A DNA stretch of 64,000 bases from an uncultured Lachnospiraceae bacterium (GTDB taxonomy: Bacteria > Bacillota > Clostridia > Lachnospirales > Lachnospiraceae), in assembly GCA_944383765.1 (NCBI GenBank), contig CALWQT010000001.1:248001-312000 (forward strand). The letters are read 5' to 3'. How positions within the stretch are numbered: the first letter of the stretch is position 1; every line of letters starts with the position of its first letter. A model generated the notes under the pieces. It was not told the origin of the DNA and ran no database searches. It saw only the letters and a program-made list of their open reading frames with translations. Below are positions 16,975 to 25,631 of this stretch, piece after piece. Position numbers and translations under genes: made by a program.

Positions 16975-18726
16975 ATGAAAGATTTGCTGAAATATTTACA
17001 TTCTTATAAAAAGGAAAGTGTCCTGGCACCGGCTTTTAAAATGCTGGAAGCCTGTTTTGAACTGCTGATTCCTCTGGTGGTCAAGCAGATCATTGATGTT
17101 GGCATTGCCAGCGGTGACAAGGGATATATCCTGAAAATGGGAGGCGTCTTAGTGGGACTGGGACTGATAGGGCTGGCAGCATCTCTAACGGCTCAGTATT
17201 TTGCGGCAAAAGCAGCTGTAGGATTTTCCACAGCTTTACGGAATGACTTGTTTTACCACATTAACCATTTATCCTATAAAGAGATTGACCAGATAGGGAC
17301 ATCCACGCTGATTACCAGAATGACCAGTGATGTGAACCAGGTGCAGACAGGATTAAATTTGTTCTTACGGCTGTTTCTCCGGTCTCCGTTTATTGTCTTT
17401 GGAGCTATGATAATGGCATTTACCGTGGACGTACGTTCCGCCATGGTATTTGTGGTTGTGATCCCGATTTTGTCTATAGTAGTATTTGGCATTATGATAG
17501 TCAGTATGCCTCTCTATAAAAAAGTGCAGAGACAGCTGGACCGGGTACTTCTGTCTACCAAGGAAAATCTGGAAGGTGTGCGGGTTATCCGGGCATTTAA
17601 CCGTCAGGACGATGAAATACGAAAGTTTGAGGGAGAAAATGACTTGCTGGTCGGAATACAGGTTTTTGTGGGAAAGATTTCAGCCTTGATGAATCCGGTG
17701 ACTTATGTGATCATCAATGGGGCAATCCTTATCCTTGTATGGACAGCTGGTAAACAGGTATATGTTGGAAGTCTGACCCAGGGGGCGGTGGTAGCTCTGG
17801 TGAACTATATGTCACAGATTCTGGTGGAGCTGATCAAGCTGGCGAATCTGATCATTAATATTTCCAAGGCCTTGGCCTGTGCAGGAAGAATCCAGACTGT
17901 CTTTCAGGAAACCAGCAGTATTTCGGAAAACGGCAAGGCAAAGAACGGGAAAACCGTTCCCGGAACGGCAAAGGTGGAGTTTTGCGGTGTTGATTTCTGC
18001 TATGGAGGAACGGAGGAACCATCTCTGGAAGGAATTTCTTTTCAGGCGTATCAGGGTGAAACTATTGGTATTATTGGAGGAACCGGGTCAGGAAAAACTT
18101 CTCTCGTTAATCTGATCCCCAGGTTTTATGATGTATCAAAAGGGAGCGTGCGGATTGATGGTGAGGATGTAAGGGATTATTCCCTGAAATCTCTGAGAGA
18201 CAAGATTGGGGTGGTTCCTCAGAGAGCAGTATTGTTTGCCGGTACTTTGCGGGAAAATATGAAGTGGGGCAAAAAGGAAGCGTCGGATGAGGAGATTTAT
18301 CATGCTTTAGATCTTGCCCAGGCAAGGGAATTTGTAGACAGCAAAGGTGAGGGGCTGGAACTGTTTATCACTCAGGAAGGAAAAAATCTTTCAGGAGGCC
18401 AAAGGCAGCGTCTTACCATTGCCAGGGCTCTGGTAAGAGATCCGGAGATCCTGATTATGGATGACAGCGCTTCGGCCCTGGATTTTGCCACCGATGCCAG
18501 ACTTAGAAAAGCAATTAAAGAAGGAACGAAAGATATGACTGTATTTCTGGTATCCCAAAGAGCCGCTACGGTGCGGAATGCGGATACGATCATCGTGCTT
18601 GATGATGGAAAAATTGCAGGAATCGGAAAACACAGGGAATTATTGCGTTCCTGTGACGTATACCGGGAAATCTGCCTGTCCCAGTTGTCAGAAGAGGAGG
18701 TGGCGAGAGATGAAAGAGAAGAATAA
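16975..18726 (+). CDS. ABC exporter half-transporter with degenerate ATP site (multidrug type, subunit 1)
   Basis: The 583-residue product has six membrane helices followed by an ATPase domain: Walker A G-G-T-G-S-G-K-T-S, signature L-S-G-G-Q-R-Q-R, Walker B I-L-I-M-D-D-S-A-S-A-L-D and switch V-S-Q-R. The usual catalytic Glu is Asp and the switch His is Gln, so its own ATP site should be weak. The next gene has the canonical catalytic residues but a changed signature. This split is the pattern of heterodimeric exporters such as BmrCD, LmrCD and TM287/288. Substrate is unknown; drugs or peptides are typical. The start at 16975 is set by the promoter position; AGGAG lies 12 bases upstream. Confidence 0.9.
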   Translation: MKDLLKYLHSYKKESVLAPAFKMLEACFELLIPLVVKQIIDVGIASGDKGYILKMGGVLVGLGLIGLAASLTAQYFAAKAAVGFSTALRNDLFYHINHLSYKEIDQIGTSTLITRMTSDVNQVQTGLNLFLRLFLRSPFIVFGAMIMAFTVDVRSAMVFVVVIPILSIVVFGIMIVSMPLYKKVQRQLDRVLLSTKENLEGVRVIRAFNRQDDEIRKFEGENDLLVGIQVFVGKISALMNPVTYVIINGAILILVWTAGKQVYVGSLTQGAVVALVNYMSQILVELIKLANLIINISKALACAGRIQTVFQETSSISENGKAKNGKTVPGTAKVEFCGVDFCYGGTEEPSLEGISFQAYQGETIGIIGGTGSGKTSLVNLIPRFYDVSKGSVRIDGEDVRDYSLKSLRDKIGVVPQRAVLFAGTLRENMKWGKKEASDEEIYHALDLAQAREFVDSKGEGLELFITQEGKNLSGGQRQRLTIARALVRDPEILIMDDSASALDFATDARLRKAIKEGTKDMTVFLVSQRAATVRNADTIIVLDDGKIAGIGKHRELLRSCDVYREICLSQLSEEEVARDEREE

Positions 18727-20455
18727 GCAGACGATCCGCAGGATTTTAGCATATATAGGCAAATATAATATATGGGTGATGGTTTCTCTTTTGCTGGCTG
18801 TAGTCACGGTGGCCACTACTCTGTATGCGCCAATCCTGATCGGTCAGGGAGTGGACCTGATCGTTGCAGAAGGAAACGTGGATTTTCAGGCTCTGTTTTC
18901 CATTCTTCAGAAAACAGCAGTAGTGATCTGCGTGACGGGAGCTGCCCAGTGGCTGATGAATCATATCAACAATAAGATTACTTACCGGGTAGTGAAGGAT
19001 ATCAGGACCAAAGCGTTTAATCATCTGGAAACTCTGCCTCTCCGGTATGTGGATTCCCATAAGCATGGTGATCTGATCAGCCGTATTATCGGTGATATTG
19101 ACCAGTTTTCAGAAGGACTTCTCATGGGTTTTACCCAGTTGTTCACAGGAGTGATGACGATTCTTGGTACGCTGGGATTCATGTTGTCAGTGAATCCGCT
19201 GATTACTCTGGTAGTTGTTGTTTTGACTCCGGTTTCGCTTGTGGTGGCGGGATTTATCGCAAAAAGAACATTTTCCATGTTTACGCTTCAGTCCAGGACT
19301 AGAGGAGAACTTACAGCCCTGGTGGATGAGATGCTGGGAAATGAAAAAGTAGTCCAGGCATTTGGCCAGGAAGAAGAAGTGCAGAAAAGATTTGAAGAGA
19401 TCAATGAGCGGCTGAGACAGTGCAGTCTGCGGGCTATTTTTTTCTCTTCTATTACTAATCCATCCACTCGTTTCGTCAATGGTCTGGTATATGCAGCTGT
19501 TGGAGTGGCAGGGGCAATAGCGGCAGTAGGCGGACGTCTGTCTGTAGGACAGTTGTCAGTATTCCTTACTTATGCGAATCAATATACGAAACCGTTTAAT
19601 GAAATTTCCGGAGTTGTAACAGAACTTCAGAATGCGATCGCATCAGCTGCCCGGGTGTTTGAACTGATTGATGAGGAAGCGGAATTGCCTGATGACAGGG
19701 ATGCAAAAAAGCTGCAGGATGCAGAGGGCAGGGTAGAACTGGATCATGTATGGTTTTCCTATACTCCGGATAAAAAGCTGATTGAAGATTTTCAACTGTC
19801 TGTAGAACCTGGCCAGAGGGTTGCAATTGTAGGACCGACAGGCTGTGGGAAAAGTACGGTAATCAATCTTCTGATGAGATTTTATGATGTGGATTCCGGA
19901 AGCATCCGGGTGGATGGCACCGATATCCGGGATATGACCAGAAGAAGTTTAAGGTCCGGTTATGGCATGGTCCTGCAGGAAACATGGCTGAAATCCGGTA
20001 CGATCCGTGAGAATATTGCTTATGGAAAACCGGATGCTACGGAAGAAGAAATCATTGCAGCTGCGAAAAAAGCCCACGCCCATGGTTTTATCAGACGTAT
20101 GCCTCAGGGATATGATACGGTGATTTCGGAAGATGGGGGCAATCTGTCCCAGGGACAGAAGCAGCTTCTGTGTATTGCAAGAGTCATGTTGAACCTCCCT
20201 CCTATGCTGATTTTGGATGAAGCTACGTCTTCTATCGATACAAGGACGGAAATCAAGATCCAACAGGCATTTCAGGCTATGATGGAAGGAAGGACCAGTT
20301 TTATTGTAGCACACCGGCTTTCTACCATACGGGAAGCAGATGTGATCCTGGTTATGAGAGATGGACATATCATGGAACAGGGAACGCATGAAGAACTGCT
20401 GGAGAAAGGCGGTTTTTACGCAGAATTATATAATAGCCAGTTTGCAATTGCATAA
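18710..20455 (+). CDS. ABC exporter half-transporter with canonical ATP site (multidrug type, subunit 2)
   Basis: Partner of the previous gene. The 581-residue product has six membrane helices and an ATPase domain with Walker A G-P-T-G-C-G-K-S-T, Walker B L-I-L-D-E-A-T-S-S-I-D and switch V-A-H-R-L-S-T-I, all canonical. Its signature is L-S-Q-G-Q rather than L-S-G-G-Q, so the composite site formed with subunit 1 is degenerate on both sides. The ATG at 18710 overlaps subunit 1 by 17 bases and follows GGAGGTGG; the longer open frame from 18578 lies inside subunit 1. The two are translationally coupled. Confidence 0.92.
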   Translation: MKEKNKQTIRRILAYIGKYNIWVMVSLLLAVVTVATTLYAPILIGQGVDLIVAEGNVDFQALFSILQKTAVVICVTGAAQWLMNHINNKITYRVVKDIRTKAFNHLETLPLRYVDSHKHGDLISRIIGDIDQFSEGLLMGFTQLFTGVMTILGTLGFMLSVNPLITLVVVVLTPVSLVVAGFIAKRTFSMFTLQSRTRGELTALVDEMLGNEKVVQAFGQEEEVQKRFEEINERLRQCSLRAIFFSSITNPSTRFVNGLVYAAVGVAGAIAAVGGRLSVGQLSVFLTYANQYTKPFNEISGVVTELQNAIASAARVFELIDEEAELPDDRDAKKLQDAEGRVELDHVWFSYTPDKKLIEDFQLSVEPGQRVAIVGPTGCGKSTVINLLMRFYDVDSGSIRVDGTDIRDMTRRSLRSGYGMVLQETWLKSGTIRENIAYGKPDATEEEIIAAAKKAHAHGFIRRMPQGYDTVISEDGGNLSQGQKQLLCIARVMLNLPPMLILDEATSSIDTRTEIKIQQAFQAMMEGRTSFIVAHRLSTIREADVILVMRDGHIMEQGTHEELLEKGGFYAELYNSQFAIA

Positions 20456-20505
20456 AATACTGCCGGCAGGCCACCGTCATAGGACAGTGATCTGCCGGCA
20501 GTATT
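20456..20505. terminator. Long inverted repeat between convergent genes
   Basis: AATACTGCCGGCAG (20456-20469) is repeated in inverted form at 20492-20505, and the inner arms CACCGTC and GACAGTG extend the stem with one mismatch. It lies just after the ABC subunit 2 stop and includes the tmcAL stop at 20477. There is no T run, so it is a weak intrinsic terminator at best; an mRNA 3' stabiliser for both transcripts is equally possible. Confidence 0.55.
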
Positions 20506-21712
20506 CGTTGACGGGCTGCCGACCATATTTGCGGCTTTGGACAGCGGAATAAATATGGGAAGAAAGGATTCCTTTTTCCAGCATCTGAAGAGAAGATGGA
20601 GGCAGCTGTCTGTGTGCATCAGCCAGTTTGGAAATCAAAGGAACGCTGCAGTTGGATTTTATTGCTGACAGCAGAGGAAGGGCAGTCCGCCGGAAGCCAA
20701 GAATGCGGATAACAGGAAAGTCTTGGATAGCGGTACGGAAAGTGCCAGCTTCTTCTTCTGTAAGATTCAGCAACAGGGAAAGAAGTGCCCTGCTGATCCG
20801 GGTATACGTATAGTTTCTGGTTTTCAGCTGTTGGATGCGTTCCTCCCAGGTACAGGAAGAAAGGGCAGAAGCGGACAGACGGTCAGACAGTTCCCTGGAA
20901 AAACCGTAAATGTGCTGGTATCCTTTGGGCAGGGAAGAAAGTACTGCGTATTCCAGGAGCCCGGAAAAATCTTCCGGGAATAAAAAGGTATCCGGCTCAA
21001 ATAAGGAAAGGATTTCATCCGGAACAAGCCCCGACAGATTGGAAATTCCCTGGTCTTTCAACAGCCTGCGGATGGCAGTGGCAGAAGAAAAGATGGCAGG
21101 GTCAATAGAAGGTTCATGGTATCCGCTGCCTTTCCTGGCTATGGTGACGGGAATGATAGAGCTTCTGGCCTTGATAAGAGCTTTGCAGTATTCCACTCCC
21201 AAAAGATTGTTGGGAGATGCCAGTATGGAATGGTCAGAAAAAGAATAGTCCTGTTCCTGGAAATAATGGATCAGGGCATATTCTCTGGCAGCAGGAAAAG
21301 ACAGCCCCTGTGCCAATGCAGATTTTAACAGGCAGCGGTACGACTCAGGTTCTTCGGCCAGAACAGAGGCAATGTGGGAAAGAGCATCGGTATCTCCCAA
21401 CTCGCTGCCGAAAGACAGACAATTTACAACTCCCAGATGATCCAAAATAGAGATGCCACAGGCAGCAAAATCTTCAGCGGACATGGAACAGAAAGGAAAG
21501 GGCAGTTCCAGAACCAGGTCTGCTCCTGCAGTCAGTGCCATCCGGGCCCGCAGCTGTTTGTCCAGTATAGCCGGTTCTCCTCGCTGGACATAATCTCCGC
21601 TGATCAGAGCGATTACATAATCCGCATCTGTCATTTCTCTGGCTTTTTGCAAGTGATAACGGTGGCCGTTATGGAGAGGATTGTATTCAGCAATGATTCC
21701 TGTAACTTTCAT
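20477..21712 (-). CDS. tmcAL: tRNA(Met) cytidine acetate ligase TmcAL (YlbM)
   Basis: TmcAL uses ATP and acetate to make N4-acetylcytidine at the wobble position of elongator tRNA-Met. The 411-residue product begins M-K-V-T-G-I-I-A-E-Y-N-P-L-H-N-G-H, the nucleotidyltransferase H-x-G-H motif. Further family features are S-G-D-Y-V-Q-R-G-E-P-A, L-E-L-P-F-P and F-S-S-A-T-A-I-R. Length fits B. subtilis YlbM. In B. subtilis ylbM also lies close to the DUF177 gene and rpmF; here the c-di-AMP receptor and pta-ackA lie between, and acetate, the TmcAL substrate, is the product of AckA. Confidence 0.93.
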   Translation of the reverse strand: MKVTGIIAEYNPLHNGHRYHLQKAREMTDADYVIALISGDYVQRGEPAILDKQLRARMALTAGADLVLELPFPFCSMSAEDFAACGISILDHLGVVNCLSFGSELGDTDALSHIASVLAEEPESYRCLLKSALAQGLSFPAAREYALIHYFQEQDYSFSDHSILASPNNLLGVEYCKALIKARSSIIPVTIARKGSGYHEPSIDPAIFSSATAIRRLLKDQGISNLSGLVPDEILSLFEPDTFLFPEDFSGLLEYAVLSSLPKGYQHIYGFSRELSDRLSASALSSCTWEERIQQLKTRNYTYTRISRALLSLLLNLTEEEAGTFRTAIQDFPVIRILGFRRTALPLLSAIKSNCSVPLISKLADAHRQLPPSSLQMLEKGILSSHIYSAVQSRKYGRQPVNEYCRQITVL

Positions 21713-21816
21713 AATGACTCCTTTTCATGTTCCTCATTGTATCATCTCTGAAAGATAAAGTCATGAGTTTGAAGAAAAAATTTTATGGAAATTTCACAGC
21801 GGACTTGGAAAAATGA

Positions 21817-21825
21817 TGATATAAT
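21817..21825 (+). promoter_or_regulatory. Extended -10 promoter before the c-di-AMP receptor gene
   Basis: TGATATAAT at 21817-21825 is an extended -10 element about 45 bases before the ATG. No -35 at normal distance is convincing. Confidence 0.5.
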
Positions 21826-21868
21826 GGTAAAATAGTATGTAAAGTCTGAGCAAAAGGAGGTTTTCCCT

Positions 21869-22201
21869 ATGAAATTAGTATATGCGATTGTACGGAAAGA
21901 CAACGAAGATGAGGTTATGAGTGAACTGACAGTCCACAAATTTTCAGTTACAAAACTGTCTACTACCGGTGGCTTTCTGAGAAAGGGAAACTCGACCTTG
22001 ATGATCGGTGTAGAAGATGATAAGGTCCAGGAAGTGATTGATATTATTAAGCAGGAATGTGGAGAAAGACAGAAGATCACAGTCAATATGCCGTATGTGT
22101 CAGGACCTGCTATGGTAAATTATTCCACTATGCCCATGTCTGTAGAGGTAGGGGGAGCAACGATTTTTGTAGTGGATGTGGAACGGTTTGAAAAAATCTG
22201 A
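21869..22201 (+). CDS. darA: Cyclic-di-AMP receptor, PII-like (DarA/PstA/YaaQ)
   Basis: Small trimeric PII-like protein that binds the second messenger c-di-AMP, which reports on potassium and osmotic balance in Firmicutes. The 110-residue product has the family core: M-K-L-V-Y-A-I-V near the start, T-K-L-S-T-T-G-G-F-L-R-K-G-N-S-T at residues 31-46 and the C-terminal G-G-A-T-I-F-V-V-D-V. The length matches. AAAGGAGG precedes the ATG. Its targets are not known. It stands alone between tmcAL and pta, not in the tmk-holB context of Bacillus. Confidence 0.92.
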   Translation: MKLVYAIVRKDNEDEVMSELTVHKFSVTKLSTTGGFLRKGNSTLMIGVEDDKVQEVIDIIKQECGERQKITVNMPYVSGPAMVNYSTMPMSVEVGGATIFVVDVERFEKI

Positions 22202-22207
22202 TAACAG

Positions 22208-22237
22208 GGGAGCCGGGAAATATGAGATCCCGGCTCC
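22208..22237 (+). terminator. GC-rich hairpin after darA
   Basis: GGAGCCGGGA (22209-22218) pairs with TCCCGGCTCC (22228-22237). The stem is strong but there is no T run, so it is a weak intrinsic terminator or a stabilising hairpin. The rest of the gap to pta carries only the pta promoter. Confidence 0.5.
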
Positions 22238-22316
22238 ATCTGAGACCAAAAGAGGGTAGCAGTACAGATCCTGGTCTTACGTATGGAAAAAAGTGCAAGA
22301 AAATTATAAAAGTATC

Positions 22317-22345
22317 TTGTATACAATAAACTTATAGTATATAAT
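22317..22345 (+). promoter_or_regulatory. Promoter of pta-ackA
   Basis: TTGTAT at 22317-22322, a 17-base spacer and TATAAT at 22340-22345, 40 bases before the pta start. Confidence 0.8.
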
Positions 22346-22384
22346 AAAATCAAATGCTTTAAGATAACGAAAGGGGATTATATC

Positions 22385-23383
22385 ATGGGAGTAATTGATG
22401 TAATTAAAGAAAGGGCAAAAGCCGACAAAAAGACTATCGTACTGCCGGAGTCCATGGACAAGAGAACCTTTGAGGCGGCAGAGAAGATTTTGAAGGAGGG
22501 CCTGGCAAACCTGGTTATCATCGGTACACCGGAGGAAGTTGCTGAGAACAGCAAAGGATTCGATATCTCCGGCGCTACGATCGTGAACCCGTTTACCTAT
22601 GAGAAGACGGAAGAGTATGTAAATCTGTTTGTAGAATTGAGAAAATCCAAAGGTATGACTCCTGAGCAGGCAAGAGAGACCATGCTGAACGATTATGCTT
22701 ATTATGGCTGTCTTATGATCAAGAACGGAGATGCTGATGGTATGGTTTCCGGTGCTTGCCATTCTACAGCTAACACTCTGAGACCTTGTCTGCAGATCAT
22801 CAAGACAAAACCGGGAACCAAGCTGGTTTCTGCATTTTTCCTTATGGAAGTTCCGGATTGCCAGTTTGGTGAGAATGGAACCTTTGTATTTGCAGACTGT
22901 GGATTGAATCAGAACCCGAATCCGGAGGAACTGGCTGCTATTGCCGTTTCTTCTGCTGAGAGTTTCCGGATGCTTACAGGAAAAGAACCTAAGGTTGCTA
23001 TGCTGTCCCATTCTTCCATGGGAAGTGCAAAACATGATGATGTGACCAAAGTGGTAGAAGCTACCAGGATCGCAAAGGAGATGGCCCCGGAACTGGCTTT
23101 GGATGGAGAACTGCAGCTTGACGCAGCTATTGTGCCGGAAATCGGCGCTTCCAAGGCTCCGGAAAGCAAAGTGGCTGGACATGCCAATGTTCTGGTATTC
23201 CCGGATCTGGATGCAGGAAATATCGGTTATAAGCTGGTTCAGAGACTGGCAAAGGCAGAAGCTTATGGACCTATGTGTCAGGGCATCGCAAGACCGGTTA
23301 ACGATCTGTCCAGAGGATGCTCTGCAGATGATATTGTAGGCGTTGTGGCAATCACAGCGGTACAGTGCCAGAACGAAAACTAA
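22385..23383 (+). CDS. pta: Phosphate acetyltransferase
   Basis: Converts acetyl-CoA and phosphate to acetyl phosphate, the step before ATP formation by acetate kinase. The 332-residue product is the short, catalytic-domain-only form found in Firmicutes. It begins with V-I-K-E-R-A-K-A-D-K-K-T-I-V-L-P-E and shows D-G-M-V-S-G-A, S-F-R-M-L-T-G, S-H-S-S-M-G-S-A, and the C-terminal R-P-V-N-D-L-S-R-G-C. AAAGGGG lies before the ATG. ackA follows after 62 bases. Confidence 0.96.
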   Translation: MGVIDVIKERAKADKKTIVLPESMDKRTFEAAEKILKEGLANLVIIGTPEEVAENSKGFDISGATIVNPFTYEKTEEYVNLFVELRKSKGMTPEQARETMLNDYAYYGCLMIKNGDADGMVSGACHSTANTLRPCLQIIKTKPGTKLVSAFFLMEVPDCQFGENGTFVFADCGLNQNPNPEELAAIAVSSAESFRMLTGKEPKVAMLSHSSMGSAKHDDVTKVVEATRIAKEMAPELALDGELQLDAAIVPEIGASKAPESKVAGHANVLVFPDLDAGNIGYKLVQRLAKAEAYGPMCQGIARPVNDLSRGCSADDIVGVVAITAVQCQNEN

Positions 23384-23445
23384 ACTGCCGGAACGCCGGA
23401 AGGCAGACTGGAGGACATGGAATAAAGGAGAAGGAGAATATCAAT

Positions 23446-24639
23446 ATGAAGATTTTAGTTATTAACTGCGGAAGCTCTTCTTTAAAATATCAGCTGATCG
23501 ATATGGAAAATGAGAGCGTAATGGCAAAGGGCCTTTGCGAGAGAATCGGGATCGAAGGTTCTGTGCTGACTCATAAACCTACCGGCAAGGATAAATATGT
23601 GCTGGAGAAAGCCATGGCTGATCATAAAGTTGCTGTACAGCTGGTAATGGACGCTCTGGTAGATCCGGAACATGGTGTGATCAAGAGTACAGATGAGATT
23701 TCAGCAGTTGGACACAGGGTCCTTCATGGAGGCCAGGTTTACAGTGATTCTATTATTGTAAATGATGATGTAAAGAAAGTGATCCGGGATTGCTTCGATC
23801 TGGGACCGCTTCATAATCCTGCCAACCTGATTGGAATCGAAGCCTGTGAAGCAGCTATGCCAGGTGTGCCGAATGTGGCAGTTTTTGATACTGCGTTTGG
23901 CCAGAGTATGCCGGAAAAAGCATATATGTATGCGATTCCTTATGAATACTATGAGAAATACGGAATCAGAAGATATGGTTTCCATGGAACCAGCCATCGT
24001 TTTGTTTCCGGAGAAGCCATCAAATTTGCAGGACTGGATCCGAAAACGGCGAAGGTAATTGTATGCCATCTGGGTAATGGTGCCAGCATTTCTGCTTCCA
24101 TTGGCGGAAAATGTGTAGATACCAGTATGGGCCTGACTCCTTTGGAAGGTCTGGTAATGGGAACAAGAAGCGGAGATGTGGATCCGGCTGTGCTTCAGTA
24201 TATCTGCAATAAAGAAGGCAAAGATGTGAATGAGATGCTGGATATTCTGAATAAGAAATCAGGATTACTGGGATTGTCCGGAGTTTCCAGTGACTGTCGT
24301 GATGTCCAGACTGCTCAGAGAGAAGGAAATAAGAGAGCAGATATGGCTCTGAAATGCTTTGATTACCGTATTATCAAATATATCGGTGCTTATGCGGCAG
24401 CTATGAATGGTGTAGATGCCATTGCATTTACAGCAGGAATCGGTGAGAATGATGCAGACATCAGAAAGAGCATCTGTGACGGAATCACTTATTTGGGAAT
24501 CTCTATTGATGAGGAAGCAAATAAGGTAAGAGGAGAAAAGAGAATGATCTCTACGGCTGATTCCAAAGTAAAGGTTATGGTTATGCCTACGGATGAGGAA
24601 TTGGCAATTGCAAGAGAAACACTGGCACTCGTAAAATAA
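23446..24639 (+). CDS. ackA: Acetate kinase
   Basis: Makes acetate and ATP from acetyl phosphate. The 397-residue product begins M-K-I-L-V-I-N-C-G-S-S-S-L-K-Y and carries G-H-R-V-L-H-G-G, the family signature G-F-H-G-T-S-H, H-L-G-N-G-A-S and F-T-A-G-I-G-E-N. Length is normal. The ATG at 23446 follows AAGGAGAAGGAG and gives the usual N-terminus; the open frame upstream to 23365 overlaps pta and is not used. It shares the pta promoter and marks an acetate-producing fermenter. Confidence 0.97.
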   Translation: MKILVINCGSSSLKYQLIDMENESVMAKGLCERIGIEGSVLTHKPTGKDKYVLEKAMADHKVAVQLVMDALVDPEHGVIKSTDEISAVGHRVLHGGQVYSDSIIVNDDVKKVIRDCFDLGPLHNPANLIGIEACEAAMPGVPNVAVFDTAFGQSMPEKAYMYAIPYEYYEKYGIRRYGFHGTSHRFVSGEAIKFAGLDPKTAKVIVCHLGNGASISASIGGKCVDTSMGLTPLEGLVMGTRSGDVDPAVLQYICNKEGKDVNEMLDILNKKSGLLGLSGVSSDCRDVQTAQREGNKRADMALKCFDYRIIKYIGAYAAAMNGVDAIAFTAGIGENDADIRKSICDGITYLGISIDEEANKVRGEKRMISTADSKVKVMVMPTDEELAIARETLALVK

Positions 24640-24654
24640 AATAGGAAAAATTTG

Positions 24655-24683
24655 TTGACAAACAGAAAAGTCCTATGTATAAT
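24655..24683 (+). promoter_or_regulatory. Consensus promoter of the DUF177-rpmF operon
   Basis: TTGACA at 24655-24660, exactly 17 bases and TATAAT at 24678-24683: a perfect sigma-A consensus, 28 bases before the ATG. Confidence 0.92.
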
Positions 24684-24710
24684 ATTTTAAGTGCGTATTA
24701 GGAGAATAAT

Positions 24711-25238
24711 ATGCAGATTAACTTATCTGAGCTGTTTTCCAGTGATGGGAAAGAGAAAACTTACACCCAGGATATTGAGATGAAGGAATTTCATGCACCT
24801 GATGGGGTATATGAGATTGCGGAGAAAGAACCTGTGCGCTTGAAGATCAGACATCTGGGGAATCGGAAGCTGGAGATGGAGGGAACTATCAATCTGTCTT
24901 TGCTGATTCCGTGCAGCCGCTGCCTGACTCCTGTGAAAACAGATTTTAGTCTCGATGTACAAACCTCCATGGATCTGAATCAGACAGAGGAGGAGAGGGC
25001 ACAAGAACTTGATGAACAGCCTTATATAAGTGGGAATTATCTGGATGTAGACCAGCTGGTTCAAAATGAGCTATTGCTGAATTTGCCTATGAAAGTCCTG
25101 TGCAATGAAGATTGTAAAGGGATTTGTAATAGATGTGGGGCGAATCTCAACTTTGAGAACTGTGGGTGCGATAGAAGCACTCCGGACCCAAGGATGTCAG
25201 TAATCCAGGATATTTTTAAACAGTTTAAGGAGGTGTAA
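24711..25238 (+). CDS. YceD/YlbN-family protein (DUF177)
   Basis: The 175-residue product belongs to the DUF177 family, which is nearly always encoded just before rpmF. It has P-C-S-R-C-L at about residues 68-73 and a C-terminal Cys-rich end (C-N-E-D-C-K-G-I-C-N-R-C-G, then N-C-G-C-D), probably a metal site. Relatives in plants and E. coli influence 23S rRNA accumulation; the mechanism is not clear. The stop lies three bases before the rpmF ATG, so the pair is one operon. It starts after a perfect consensus promoter. Confidence 0.9.
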   Translation: MQINLSELFSSDGKEKTYTQDIEMKEFHAPDGVYEIAEKEPVRLKIRHLGNRKLEMEGTINLSLLIPCSRCLTPVKTDFSLDVQTSMDLNQTEEERAQELDEQPYISGNYLDVDQLVQNELLLNLPMKVLCNEDCKGICNRCGANLNFENCGCDRSTPDPRMSVIQDIFKQFKEV

Positions 25239-25241
25239 ACC

Positions 25242-25424
25242 ATGTCTATCTGTCCAAAGAACAAATCTTCTAAAGGAAGAAGGGACAAACGTAGAGCAAA
25301 CTGGAAAATGAGTGCTCCGAATTTAGTAAAGTGCAGCAAGTGTGGCGCTTTAATGATTCCACATAGAGTATGCAAGGCTTGCGGCAGCTACAATAAGAGA
25401 GAGATTGTTAAAGTAGAAGACTAA
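25242..25424 (+). CDS. rpmF: 50S ribosomal protein L32
   Basis: The 60-residue product has the L32 N-terminus with P-K-N-K-S-S-K-G-R-R-D-K-R-R-A and a zinc ribbon with C-S-K-C-G and C-K-A-C-G. The zinc-binding (C+) form is shown. AAGGAGG lies before the ATG. In many bacteria plsX and other fatty acid genes follow at once; here plsX is almost 15 kb downstream. Confidence 0.96.
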   Translation: MSICPKNKSSKGRRDKRRANWKMSAPNLVKCSKCGALMIPHRVCKACGSYNKREIVKVED

Positions 25425-25533
25425 AACTTCTGTTCAGCGCGAATATCTGGTATGATTGGTATGGACGCTGAAATAACTTAGACCTATCTGTTTCAGTATT
25501 AAGAACAGAATATGTATGAGTGATATGAAAAGA

Positions 25534-25573
25534 CAGGAGCTGTTAACCTGCAATGGGTGGACAGCTCCTGTTT
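25534..25573 (+). terminator. Terminator after rpmF
   Basis: CAGGAGCTGT (25534-25543) pairs with ACAGCTCCTG (25561-25570) and is followed by TTT. It closes the DUF177-rpmF operon before the accessory block. Confidence 0.78.
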
Positions 25574-25631
25574 CCTTCATTATGAATAAAACAAGAAATT
25601 TCGCAAATGTGGATAGGAGTGGTGAACAGGT

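Noticed and set aside
22208..22384. Riboswitch before pta
   Set aside because: The hairpin follows darA and the pta leader is only about 33 bases after a strong promoter; no aptamer-sized structure fits.
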